Under the pieces are notes generated by a model. That model was not told the DNA's origin, made no database searches, and worked only from the letters and a program-made list of their open reading frames with translations. From contig OZ037930.1 in the NCBI GenBank assembly GCA_964035575.1, positions 558,001-622,000 on the forward strand: DNA of 64,000 nt, written 5' to 3'. Positions within the stretch are counted from its first letter, which is position 1. Each line of letters opens with the position of its first letter. Positions 52,471 to 63,350 of the stretch are shown piece after piece. The DNA is from Rhynchopus sp. YZ270_cl-10. Its lineage: Eukaryota > Euglenozoa > Diplonemea > Diplonemida > Diplonemidae. A program made the position numbers and the translations under genes.

Positions 52471-52540
52471 TGATAAATTGTTTTGGAGTAGTGTAGTTTT
52501 GCCTCGGTTGGTGTTGCCACAGTTTTGTGCAGTCTCCACT
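52471..52540 (-). repeat. Micro-repeat family 2 copy
   Basis: ttgataaattgttttggagt, gtttttgcctcggttggtg (variant) and cacagttttgtgcagtctcc; slightly expanded by homopolymer growth. Confidence 0.8.
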
Positions 52541-52607
52541 TTTCTTACTTTAAAATAGGACACAACGTATACTTCTGGGAAAACCCCGTATGCGTACAAA
52601 TAAAAAA

Positions 52608-52696
52608 GGTTGATATGAAAAATACAACAGCCCGCTCGTGACAGTGTACCTTTAATGAAATCGGGTGTACCAGGGGTGGACCCCAACCATGCAACC
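52608..52696. repeat. ACAGTGTACC repeat family copy
   Basis: Contains gcccgctcgtgacagtgtac, then ggtgtaccaggggtggaccc. Confidence 0.75.
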
Positions 52697-53791
52697 AAAT
52701 TGCCCGAAAAAAGTCCGGGGAGTAACACCTCATCCGGTTCCCTGCCGTAAAAGAGTTAGGTTACAAGATGAAAAATGAATCATTTCACTCTCAAAATGAA
52801 AGGGAAAGGCAAATCGGGTCTAAAAAAAAACGTAGGGGAGAGGGGATGGAGGTTGTGGTAGTCACCTCTACTTTTCTATGATCTGGAAAGACAGTAGGAA
52901 AAGAGAGGGAAAATGCCTTTGTGAAGGGGAGAAGGGGGAACCACAGCGGGAGCAGGAATCATAATTTGATTCAATATGCAAAAGGTCTTGTTCCCTCAGC
53001 TTCTTTTTGAAGAAAAAACTGAGAAAACAAATTCATGTGAGAAAAAATAAATAAAAATATTGAAATGGCACCAAACGCCTCTGGAAAACGCAGGCACAAA
53101 CAAAGAGCGAACAAAGCCTAAGCCTCTCGTGCTTAGTTACCTTCTAAACAAATTGTTCGTTCCCTTAGCTCACCATTCCTGCAGTTAGACACCTTTGTAC
53201 AAGAATGGGTGAGGGAAGGATGCAATACCACGCGCTTGCTTGTGCACAGGTGGAAACTGTAGGCACAAAAAGCTTTACGGCAGAACCCTGGTTAAAGGAA
53301 CACACAAAAAAAGAGATTGTCCAAGATAATCAACACTGTTCCTTGGAAGTCACCTTGAAACCAAAAAAAGAGGGTACAAAAGTATCGTTCCGGATACGAC
53401 ATTAAACACGCATTATTTTATTATTATCCAACCGAGGTACGCCCTAGGTACAGCTAGTCTTCGAAGGCGAAGTGTTATTTCATATACTTTCTTTTCTTAA
53501 CGAAACGAAAAGAAAGCAAAGTGAAATGTGAAAGAACTTTGATATTTTGCAGGAGAGAATGGGAAACGGACATTCAGTTTCGCAAGGTGGCACTTTGGCA
53601 GAACTGCGGTCTGTGCAGGGGGAGGGCTTATGACAGCACCCAAAATGTTTGGTACAGTTAATACAGTACCATACACCTGTTTTAAACACCTCGTTCTAAA
53701 CCATGCCGAGTGGGGGGCAAAGAGATGAGACATACTGAGAGAGAAACCGCTGTGTAGGCTTTAAAAACGAAAACAATAAAAATGCAGTGTT
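52697..53791. other. Gene-free stretch
   Basis: Includes a reduced T-arm-element head near 53070 (caaacgcctctgg, cgcaggcac) and a gcctaagcctctcgtgctta micro-repeat near 53115. No gene. Confidence 0.45.
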
Positions 53792-53969
53792 TGGTGCTCC
53801 TGAAATAAAAAATACCACGTACGCAACAACTACGCACTAAGCACGCAACAAGTACGCAACAAGTACGCAATATAGGGTATTCCTGTATTTTTTTTTCGTG
53901 CACAAAGTGCGCAACAAGTACGCAGCAAGTACGCAACAAGTACGCAAAATGGGGTTTTCAGGAGCACCA
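53792..53969. mobile_element. TGGTG...CACCA element carrying 11-bp tandem repeats
   Basis: 178 bp; inverted ends TGGTGCTCCTGAAA; exact GTGTT on both flanks (53787-53791, 53970-53974). The interior holds two groups of the 11-mer acgcaacaagt (about 53818-53870 and 53908-53945). Confidence 0.88.
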
Positions 53970-54061
53970 GTGTTGATATGGATTGGGCGCATTGATGCAC
54001 ATTGGGTTCTGTTACACAAATTAATAGCAGTAGTTCGGAGGAATTTTTTGGTCACATCCAA

Positions 54062-54119
54062 TGGTGGTACTGAGGGGACCTACATTGAAATGTCCTTGAC
54101 AGGTGTTTCAGGAACTCCA
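54062..54119. mobile_element. TGGTG...TCCA mini-element, 58 bp
   Basis: Smallest member of the family; exact TCCAA on both flanks (54057-54061, 54120-54124). Keeps one cttgacaggt motif. Confidence 0.75.
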
Positions 54120-54580
54120 TCCAACCTAAAAAAATATACAAAAAAAGAGAAGTTGAAAGAGCAAAAAATACAACACAAACAAGCGTTAATGGGGGCTTTG
54201 GAGGACGGTAGAGACGGGACAGCATGGAACCTGAGGGGGGGAAAAAAGTTGCCCTTTAAGAAAACGAAACAGAACTACTGTACAGCAGCGCGAAGGAGAG
54301 GGGGGTAGGGTGATAAGAGAGAAAGAAAGAGAGGACGAAGATTCTGTGTCTCGCAGTCCGTTTTTCTTTTTCTTTTTCTTCCGCTCCACATTGGTATCAC
54401 CCCTTTCATCTCCGGCTCCTCCACTTTCTTTTTTTTGTGAGGCTTTTTTTTCGTTCGAAATACACTTACCAAAATGCGACCTGCTGTCATCACATCCACC
54501 TTTTTTTTGAACGGGGATGTTGCAAATTAAAAAAAATACCTTTACAACACATTGAGCACACGAAAAAGACCCCCTCTCTT
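54120..54580. other. Intergenic
   Basis: Purine- then pyrimidine-rich DNA at the 3' side of the small gene at 54581. Nothing recognised. Confidence 0.4.
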
Positions 54581-55072
54581 TCACGGCGAGGCCACCATCA
54601 ACACCGCTACGTGCCTCGGTCGATCATATCCACCACGCGCATCCTCCTCACCCTCCTCCTCCTCCTCCGCCCTCACCGCACTGCTGTTCACATGAGCACC
54701 TGGGCAGCTCACGTCATCGCTCTCTATCGTTTTATTTTCTGTGTTTTGGGCTTCTTCTGCAATTTCATTTGCATTTGCGGTAGGGTTGGAGAACGCTTCT
54801 GGGAGATTCACCCCTAGTCTGTGAACGGTGTTGAAATCGCGCATTTTCGCAGTCCGCCTGGCTGTCGTGGTGTTAAAACTGGGGTTGTCCACCATGGTAT
54901 CAACATTTATCACAAAGTGCCCTCCCGTCTCCTCATCGTCACCACACCTTGGGGAGAGCACAGCACACTCCTCCGCTCTGTTCACACCACAGTAGTGCAA
55001 TGCAGAGCCAAACACGCTTTCGCTGTACAGCGCCACCTGCTGTAGAACGCAGGTGGTGTTGAAGGGTATCAT
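54581..55072 (-). CDS. Hypothetical small protein (163 aa)
   Basis: Starts MIPFNTTCVLQQVALYSESV and ends RPRHVAVLMVASP. Middle part (SFNTTTARRTAKMRDFNTVH) and an acidic Glu run EEEEEGEED near 138. No recognised domain, no membrane helix. The start codon directly follows a pyrimidine-rich stretch on the coding strand, as for the genes at 14837 and 51652. The local rise in GC and mixed codon use suggest real coding sequence, but it could be a fragment. Confidence 0.4.
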   Translation of the reverse strand: MIPFNTTCVLQQVALYSESVFGSALHYCGVNRAEECAVLSPRCGDDEETGGHFVINVDTMVDNPSFNTTTARRTAKMRDFNTVHRLGVNLPEAFSNPTANANEIAEEAQNTENKTIESDDVSCPGAHVNSSAVRAEEEEEGEEDARGGYDRPRHVAVLMVASP

Positions 55073-55929
55073 AAGGGGGGAAGAGAAGAGAACGGAAACA
55101 AAAAAAAGGGGGGTGTGTAATGTCCTGTAGGGTTTGGGGAGGGGTGTGTGTGTGTTGTATTGGCATGAAAGGTGGTCTCATTTCCAGCGACAAACTAGCA
55201 TTAGCTAGTGAGCTCCTCGTTTGGAGACACCAGTCAGGTGGGGAGTTGGGAAGTTTGGCTGGGGCGGCACATCTGTTACACATTAACGCAGGTGTCCTAA
55301 GGCAAGCTCAGTGAGAACAGAGAGTGTCGCCAGTCTATCCATTCAGGAATCGTTTAAAAGATCGACCGCAGTTTGAGATATGGAATATGGATGTGAAGTT
55401 GGAAGGTGGCCGTTTCCGAGGCTTGACAAGATTTTTGAAACTGCAATTTTCTGGGTCATCGAGTATTGCTTTGTAAAACAATAAACGGGAAAAAAACGAG
55501 CCTTCCAAAAAGATGATTGAAACAACAAAAATCCATGATATCCGTTTTTATTTGTATATAAACTGCTGTGAGGGGGTAGAAAACGAGGGGAAGGCGGAGG
55601 ACTAAAACAGATTATTATTATTTTTTTTTTTTTGGAACATGGTTTTTCTTTGTTGTGTCGACAATCACCTGCTAAGTGCAGGATCTGTATTCATTTTTTT
55701 TTTTTTTCTTCTTTTGCGCTCTTCGCTATAGGAGCACGGCTTCAACCAGGAAAATGTCTAGCTGAATAATGAGAATATGGAGAGGAAGAGAGAGAGAGAG
55801 AAATAATTTTGCAAAAAGATGAACGTGTCTTATAATGCACATTCATCTCCGGCAGAAGAAGGTTGGAAATGTGCAGAGCACCTCGCCAGGGATAACGGCA
55901 AATTGCAAATACACAGAGGAAAAAAGGTA
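55073..55929. other. Gene-free stretch
   Basis: Contains a half-copy of the GGGAAGGCTCG element (gggaaaaaaacgagccttcc near 55488) and tgtcgacaatcacctgctaa near 55656. No gene. Confidence 0.45.
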
Positions 55930-56050
55930 GAGTTGAAATACAAAAGCCCTCTCGTGAACAGTGTACCTTTGGTACAATGACCGGGGTGTACCGGGGGGGT
56001 GGACACCCCAACCATGCAGTCCTACAATCCATTTCGTGGTTTGCATCTGA
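55930..56050. repeat. ACAGTGTACC repeat family, fullest copy
   Basis: About 121 bp: gttgaaatacaaaagccctc, cgtgaacagtgtacctttgg, tgaccggggtgtaccggggg, gacaccccaaccatgcagtc, ctacaatccatttcgtggtt. The part ggtgtaccggggggg...ggacacccc can fold as a hairpin. Confidence 0.8.
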
Positions 56051-56517
56051 AAAAAAAAAGAATAAAATATTTGTTTGATTTAGACCACTAGGAGCTCTCT
56101 TTTTGTGTTCACTTTTGCTCACAAAAAAAAACAACAACAACAACAAAAAATATAATTCAAAATTGCCACGATACCTCGCAAAATGAGCTCAGCGGATACA
56201 GGCACAAGTTTAAAAGGAGAAAAATTAAATGTGTCAATCAAGTTAAAAAGTGTTTGCACAAACATGAGACACAAAAAAAAAATTGGAGGAAAGACCAGGG
56301 GAGAGGGGAGGTTTGTAAGATGATCCTAAGCCTCGCAAAATGCGGAGTCACCTTGGAAAAGAAGAAGGAAGAAGAGGAAGGAAAAGAAGAAGGAAAACAG
56401 GAACGGAGAATTGTTCAACGTAACAAAAACAAAAGAAAGCTAGCCTCGTTTTTTTTGGTGACAGCAAGCGTCCATTATTTTGCTTGGTCATCTTTTTTTT
56501 GATAAAAATAACTTTAA
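56051..56517. other. Gene-free stretch
   Basis: A-rich; gtaagatgatcctaagcctc micro-repeat near 56318. No gene. Confidence 0.4.
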
Positions 56518-56673
56518 TGGTGTGATCACCCAAACGGATTCTCCGTGGTTCCCCCGTGGTTCCCCCGAAGGTGCTCCGCAAATCTTAATATAGCCCGAAA
56601 CAGTTCTCCGTGGTTCCCCCGTGGTTCTTCCGTGGGTTGTCCATGGGTTGTCCGTACCCCCTGAATCACACCA
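56518..56673. mobile_element. TGGTGTGAT...ATCACACCA element, duplication TTTAA
   Basis: 156 bp; exact 5-bp TTTAA on both flanks (56513-56517, 56674-56678). The interior is a direct repeat of ttctccgtggttcccccgtg with gggttgtcc units. Confidence 0.82.
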
Positions 56674-56900
56674 TTTAATGCCTACAATTTTCAGTTTCAA
56701 AGAAATTGAAAGCACTTTTTTTTTAAAAATACTTGGTTCCATGGGATTTTCCCTCAAGGTAAATTAACAAACATGAAACAAGCGCTCAAAAAGTTGAAAT
56801 CTGTGGTCTCAATCGATTATTTTTTGGTTCACTGATAGAAAAGCATTCTTGGACGCCCATATGGAAAATCCAAACCTTTTTTTTTTTTTTTCCCTTTTTT

Positions 56901-56950
56901 TTGAAAACTTTGGTTGCAACAGTGAAGACACCTGAGAAGGAGCTCCACTA
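56901..56950 (-). repeat. Micro-repeat family 1 copy
   Basis: T-run then gaaaactttggttgcaacag and acctgagaaggagctccact; the most diverged copy. Confidence 0.7.
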
Positions 56951-57137
56951 CTCCAAACACTCTTAAGTAACGAACGGCTTTTTTTTTAAATACTAATATT
57001 CAGCTCGACATCTGAATAGGCTCCACATTCGTTTTCGTGTAGTCTGTGCTCTCCACACAAATGAAAATAAAAAAAAGATAAATTTTGAAGAGAAAAAAAA
57101 AGAGATAAACCTAAGCCTCTGCTTAGGAAAATGTTGA

Positions 57138-57175
57138 TTTCATATACTAACTATTCTACTGAATAGAAGGTATAA
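57138..57175. repeat. ATTCTACTGAATAGAAGGTATA hairpin copy
   Basis: Identical to 16461-16498 over about 36 bp. Confidence 0.8.
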
Positions 57176-57578
57176 TGAATGATAGGAAAACGAAAAATAC
57201 CTTCAAGGCGAAGTGAAGGGAAACAGAGGAAAACAGGAAAGAGGAAATTCGAGGCATCAAAAGGGGAGGGAAATTCGCATTTATTTGTATTTGGAGAGGG
57301 GAAAGAAAAGTTGACTTGAAATACAAAAGCCCTCTCGTGAACAGTGTACCTTAAAGAAAAGTTGAAAAGTTGACAGATGCATATGGCCTCTCCTTGACTA
57401 CGCATCTTGACAGCAAAATCGCAGTAGAGTAAAGCTACCTCCACTCCAAACATGGTTACAAAGCCCTTTAAAAAAAAACGGACTTTCATCACCACCTTTT
57501 TTTCGGTACATTTTTTTCCCCCAGTAAGCCTAATGAATGCCTAGCAAAAATAGAAGAAGAAGAAGCAAAAGCGGTCAT

Positions 57579-57646
57579 TGGTGATCCGGGAGGGGTCGAT
57601 ATTGACAGGTCGCTGACAGGTCGTTGACCGACTTCCGAAAGCACCA
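57579..57646. mobile_element. TGGTG...CACCA element, 68-bp copy
   Basis: TGGTGATCCGGGAG and CTTCCGAAAGCACCA ends; near-duplicate of 39436-39556 lacking its middle. Flanks gtcat and ttcat agree at four of five. Confidence 0.8.
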
Positions 57647-58544
57647 TTCATGACTGCTTAGGTCACCTTAACAAATGAATCCCTTTTTGACAAAAAGCCT
57701 CTTTGTGCACATTCATTCAAAAGAAAAGTTTATTAGATGATCCTAAGCCTGCTTCGTCACCTCTAATAAGATACATTACAGTGTTCCTACGGTACGCACC
57801 AACAGTGCCGCAATTTCAGCAGACCAGTTGTGTGGCGAGCAGGGAAGGAGGGAGGGCCGTGTAACAGCGAGGGTGGGAGCTCCTCTTTCACACCCAACAT
57901 AAAAACTAAAAGGAGAAGAAGGACGACAGTGTGAGCATCCTCACCTCACCTATACGGAGCCGGGAGACGCTGAGAAAAATAAAAGAGTAGTTGAAACGTA
58001 AAAACACATCTCAATAAAGGGGAATCAACAAAAGCCCTTCCCAGCAGAAAAGAGCCGCCATCGATTTACGATGCACCCCTTCTTGTTAGGTCAGGACTTT
58101 TTGTGATGCACTATAACTTCATAGGTGAATATACGTTATTCACGAGCACCACGGAAGGACTTTCTCTTTATCTTCTTTTTCAAAAATTTGACAACGTGGG
58201 ATAACCACTAAAAAATGGCACTTTTTTTTTGAAGAAAAAAAAGGTCTGTGAAAAACAAAACGAAGAACGGAAAGGAAGACAGCAGACAAAAAAAAATAAT
58301 AAATGGGAGGAGTGGGGAGTGGGGAGTGTGTCGTAAAATACAGAATTAGAAACCACACAAAAAAAGGGCAAACATCGAAGAATGCTGGTATGTGGGGGGT
58401 TTTTTTTTGTGAGGGGGGGGGTGGATGGGAGGGGGTGTGTATGTGAGTGATGTGAGTGTATGTGTGTGTTTTGTTTCCAACCAATGGTACCCCCTGCACG
58501 AAGGTACTTGCCATATTATTATCCTCAAACCGCTTTTACCTGTC
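57647..58544. other. Gene-free stretch
   Basis: A short tagatgatcctaagcctgct micro-repeat near 57734 and a gtgagtgatgtgagtgtatg stretch near 58443. No gene. Confidence 0.4.
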
Positions 58545-58577
58545 AAGCATATGACTACTGGCAGGATCAACCAGGTT
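58545..58577 (-). rRNA. Stub of the 5' end of an SSU (18S) rRNA gene
   Basis: On the minus strand the sequence reads AACCTGGTTGATCCTGCCAG followed by TAGTCATATGCTTG, the invariant start of eukaryotic SSU rRNA. After GCTTG it changes at once to unrelated sequence (acaggtaaaagcgg), so only about 33 nt remain. The DNA upstream of it (58578-58740) may be former external spacer. Non-functional fragment. Confidence 0.85.
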
Positions 58578-60216
58578 TCTTGTCACTCTAATCGATAGGG
58601 GATTGCTCCCCTGAGATCAGTGATCAAAGAGCCTAATGATATGATTGATATATTCCGGCTTCACCTATGAAGAGGCTTTCTAAGCCTACCCCATTCGGGG
58701 GACCTACGCTTTTCTCCAACAGGTTTTTGGTGATTTTCACCACCCCTCAAGTGCATGTCTATGCTCCAGGACCGTGCCGAAGTGAGCATGGCAGAGTTGT
58801 GTTGACACAGTAGTCCAATCTCCATTTTTTCTTTTTTTTAAAGAGTCGTCAAAATTGTTGTATTGTATTGGAGTACACTTGGGGGGGGTTGAAGACAGTG
58901 GTAAAAAAAAAACGAAAAAAAAAAAAAAAAAAAAAAAAGTCAATTCTGGTTTCGGCGAGTCTGCTCCTTGACCAGTTCATCTGCGAGTGGGGATGCGGGG
59001 TTCACCGTGGGGGTGTGGGGGAGCTAATTTTCTTCCAACCTTTTTCCCTATGGGTAAGCTTTATATCCAAAAAAAAAAAAAACTTTTTTGTAAGCTACAG
59101 TGGGGGAATCTGGGGGGGTTTTTTGAGATAACTAAAGTACAAAAGAAAAACTGCACTTTTTTTTGACCAAGTGGTATCGCCAAATGAACCTTCCTTTTCT
59201 CGCGTTTCGTGGATACCGCTTTTTTTTTTTTGTTGTGTTCAACAAATCACTTCGCTCCAAAAAAAATAAAAAAACGAAACAAAGTTCTGTACTCAAAGTT
59301 GGCCGAAGTCTTTGTACTACATAAGTCATAGACGTTGTCCAGGTCGTCCTGAACCCTAAAGTTATTCTACCCTTTTTGCCGCATCGAACCAAAAATTCAA
59401 TTTAATTAAGAGCAGTGTGGCAGTTCTTTTCTTTTGTTTGATTCTGAAAAACTCAGATCCTTTTAGGGAATCATTTGGGCAGCTGAAAAAAAACAAAAAA
59501 CAAAAAACATCCTCACCCTCGTCACCAGGTCGTGGGCTGGACCTAAAACTGCATCCGGGGGTCCTTTCGTGGCACTTCCTCCAGAAACCCTGTGAAGGTC
59601 TTGGCCTGAGGGTACAAAGTGCTGGGATGGCTAACCCTGGGAAATGAAGGTGGTCACACACTGTGGAGGTACACACCCGATCCCTAATGAGTCAACACTA
59701 CACCTAGGTGCCGGCCTATTACTCGTCTAGTAGGCAAGGGGGAAGTACAGACACCACCGCAGCCAGGACACCTCCCTGAGGCTCTTTACAATGATGAGAA
59801 TATTAACCAAAACCCCACACCAAGTGTGACTCTCACTCACACCGCTGGCGGGCACACTTCGGCACGTGCCTGTGAGGGCTGTCCTGATTGATCTTCCCAG
59901 TAACTAGCGAATGCTGCCTGAGTATAAAAAAACAAAAAACAAAAAAAAACAAAAAAAAAAAGAGAGAGAGAGAGAAGTTGGAAGTGCCAAACGCCTCACC
60001 GTACCATCGGGCGGATTGGCATTGGTGCACATCGCGGGGACTGTGTGTTCTGGATATTATTTTTAAGCATGATGATCCAATTAAAAAGCCACGATACGAC
60101 CAACCATTGGGTAGCGAGGGAGGGGGTATTATATAGAGCAGTATAAGAAGAGGGTGTGCTGATGGTGCATAAATGAGTTGTACAAAAAGCAAAAAAACGC
60201 GTTTTTATTTATTTAT
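58578..60216. other. Possible former rDNA spacer, then gene-free DNA
   Basis: 58578-58740 is less A/T-biased (ccccattcgggggacctacg) and precedes the rRNA stub in transcription direction. 58783-58830 has a diverged family-2 micro-repeat. 59500-59930 is a GC-richer unit followed by an A-rich run with no recognised gene. A reduced T-arm-element head lies near 59972. Confidence 0.4.
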
Positions 60217-60265
60217 TTGAAAACTTGGTTGTATTAGTGTAGCCACCCGAGGATGAACTCCACAT
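60217..60265 (-). repeat. Micro-repeat family 1 copy
   Basis: ATTT-run then gaaaacttggttgtattagt and acccgaggatgaactccac; close to the consensus. Confidence 0.85.
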
Positions 60266-62419
60266 ATATTTAAATAATTGCCCACCAGCCATCCAGAGGA
60301 AAAACACAACTACCCTGCGGCCAGCAGAAGGTGTAAAAAAAAGGAAACCAAAAATGGCTTTGCCCGCACCATAGTGTGAACGGGGGCGGTACACAATCCG
60401 CTCGTCAAAGCCTGGCGGGCCCACCTTCCGCCGAAGAGTTGTGAGCTTACAGGATACTCCCGTTCGCTTCGCCCAACTCTTAGGTGCACGGGAGTCGAAG
60501 AGAGGCAGGTCTCTTCGTCATCGTCATGCTGTACTGACAGTGGGGCCTCACCCCTCTCTTAGGGATTTGCGTGGGGCGGCACACCGTAGCCCCAAGGTGT
60601 GGCAGAGCAGGATGAGGCAAAGGGGCACCGTTTGTGAGGGAGAGGGAGAGAGGTTGCAAAAGCAAAAGAATGATGGATGTGCCTCTCCTGCACATCTTTT
60701 TTTTTTAAAAAAGAGGCGGGGGACGCCACCTACCCTCACTGCCAAACGAATGACAAAACTGATTTTACTATAAAAATTCGTTACTGAGGAAGCCCACGCG
60801 TCGTCTCCTCCCTCGAAGCTTGGTAAGTTGGGGGGTCAACGCCCTCACAAAAAAAGACCGCAAACCCGAAGGGAGATGATACTTAATGAGGACATGAGCA
60901 CAACAGACTTCCCTCCTTGAGTGGATACGTATCCTCAGCAATCTGCCTTTTGCCAGCACACAACACAACACAACACAACACAAAGACAAAGGTACCGCGA
61001 ATACGACCTGACGTCCTACCACCAATTTTTGGCAGCAGGTTTTGAACGGGCCTCTAACTCTCCTGAGCCTTTCTTATGTTGCTACTACTAACCAAAAACA
61101 CTAGGTGTGGTAACGCAGGTGAAAGCACAGTAGAGTAAAAGCTCTGGACTGACTGTTGGTCTTGGTGGTATAGTTCCCCTCTCCCCCCCCCCCCCCCCCC
61201 CTTTTGGTTTAACCCCACAAAAAAATAAGTTGAAACTGCAAAACGCCTCACCAGATACCGGTGGACGGCCTCAACAGTTGGGGTAAAAGCAAAATAAAAA
61301 GTTAAATAAGAGAGAGAGAGAGAGCGTTGAGAATCAAAGGGGTCAGAGGGTGTTGAGATGCTGCACTCATACAAAGAAAAGAGAAGAGACGGAATAACCC
61401 TGAAAAAGAGAGGGGGAGTTTGAAACTGTTTGTTGTTATGTTTGTACTCTTTGTTTTTGCTATTTTGTGTTTGTGTTTGTTTAGCTTTTTTAGATCCTTA
61501 ACCAAAGCGATGTGCGAACTTTAATGTAGTTTCCGGCTTACTCTGTCGCAGTGGTTGTACGGGAACTTTCAAAGAGAGGGGGAGGGGAAAGATGAATGCG
61601 TCTCGTTAAACTCCCCAACCCACAAAAATGTGGCAATATCCAGCGCAAGGAACTACATTTCAGACACACAAAATGGGTAATGTTCTGCTCTGAAGTACCT
61701 AATGCTTTCAAAACACACATATTTTTTTTTGTACCGTATCCCGCACTATAGGGAGTACCAAAAAGAATATTAAAAAAAAGCACACAAATATTAAACCACA
61801 CAAATCAAACTTATGTTCCTCCTTCTTTGGAACCTACTTAATAATGTCGGGGGAAAGAAGTCATTGACAGGGGTTTTCGCTATGGGTAATTGAAAAAGTT
61901 TGTTTCAACTTTGTTGTTTTTGTTTTTTGTTTTTGCTACTCTGTTTGTTTTGTATTGCATTTCATTCGCTATGGGGAAGGTACCGGGCGTACCGCGGGGG
62001 GGGATAAATTTGTTGGGGGAATAGGAGATAATTGCATTTTGTTTTGATTCCATTTGTGTATGTACACAAAATGGCATACAAACCACTCCAAAAAAAGGGG
62101 TGATTTTTTTTTATTCTTTTTGTCCAACACCACCTAAAGGCAAGGACTTTCCTCTACAGACGGCACACCTCCTCCCTCTTGGGGTGTGGCAGAGAGAACA
62201 CATCCCTGGTCTGACACTCTTTATGTTGTAAAAACAAATTTCTTTTTTTATTATTGACATGAGTGAATCAATAATAGTGAACAAGCAATATAATGCCGGA
62301 GACACAAAGGAAAGAGATGAGTTTTGGGGCGCGAGCAATCGTATAGGGGAATGGGGGGCAGCTTTCGAAGCCAGGGGGGCTTTGAAAGAAATGGAAAGGA
62401 GTGTCTCATTAGATAATTA
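60266..62419. other. Gene-free stretch
   Basis: Contains a gatggatgtgcctctcctgc micro-repeat near 60671, an (ACAAC)n run near 60958, a C-run of about 18 near 61183 and a reduced T-arm-element head near 61226. No gene supported. Confidence 0.45.
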
Positions 62420-62458
62420 CTTCATATACCATCTATTCTACTGAATAGAAGGTATACC
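62420..62458. repeat. ATTCTACTGAATAGAAGGTATA hairpin, best-paired copy
   Basis: tataccatctattc pairs with gaatagaaggtata around a tact loop; followed by gggggtgcactaaat. Confidence 0.8.
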
Positions 62459-63350
62459 AGGGGGTGCACTAAATAGGGAAGGAGTGTATCATTGTAAAAA
62501 TTTATGTTGGAATGGATAAGAAGTGGTCGGGAATACAACTTAGAGCCTTTTTTGTTTTTTTGTTTTTTTTTGTTTTTGTTTTTTGAGTCTCCCACGTAAC
62601 ACAGCAATATGAAAATTGGAAATATATACACATTACCGTACTACGAGAAGGCAAGAGGAGAAAAGGCGGAGGGGAATCCAAAGGAAAACACAACTAATGA
62701 GATTCATATACTTTCAGCTCACAGAATTGAAAGTATTTGAGAGGGTCAACACTATGCACCCTTTTTTTTGGTTTTTAGATTTTTTATTCAAACAACTAAA
62801 AACTGTTGGGGTGAAATAAACAGTTGAAAAACAGATGAAGCCACGTGGCAGAACACATCTAAGAAAGGGAGAAAACTTGATGGAAGTGTACCTCTCGTGC
62901 ACAGACAAATTATGCGTGGTGGGTTTTGTTGTAAAACTGATGACCCCCTTCCCAGGAGAGAGCGGAGTAGGTTATCGGAGGGTTTGAAAGTTTGTTTGTT
63001 TTGTATTTGTTTTTTTTTGTTTTTGCTGCTCTGTTTGTTTTGTATTGTGTTTCATTGTAGTACTTTGTAAGTTGAGAGGCTGATGACCACCTCCCAGGAG
63101 AAAGCGGAGTAGGTTATCGGAGGGGGGTTAAAAAGTAGGTGGCATAAAGCACACTTTATGTCACGAAGGAATGGGGTTTTGCAAGTTTATCACACCACGC
63201 TTGTGTGATACCAGAGAAGATGACAACGAGCGTTGTCATATTACACAAAAAAATGCATTTCCATTTTGAAAACAAACCATATCAAAAAATAAATGCTGTG
63301 AAGATGATCCCAAGCCAAGCTTTGCTTTGGCGCCTTATGTCTTATTTTTT
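62459..63350. other. Gene-free stretch
   Basis: A duplicated phrase (cccaggagag/aagcggagtaggttatcgga) occurs near 62950 and 63090. A gatggaagtgtacctctcgt micro-repeat lies near 62879. No gene. Confidence 0.45.

Larger units (their letters stand above)
56674..57578. other. Gene-free stretch with micro-repeats
   Basis: Holds the family-1 copy 56901-56950, the hairpin copy 57138-57175 and a fragment of the ACAGTGTACC family (57309-57352). No gene. Confidence 0.55.

Noticed and set aside
52156-52728. N-terminal extension of the 51652 gene to 358 aa
   Set aside because: The extra part translates homopyrimidine runs, a family-2 micro-repeat and an ACAGTGTACC repeat; the internal start at 52155 is more plausible.
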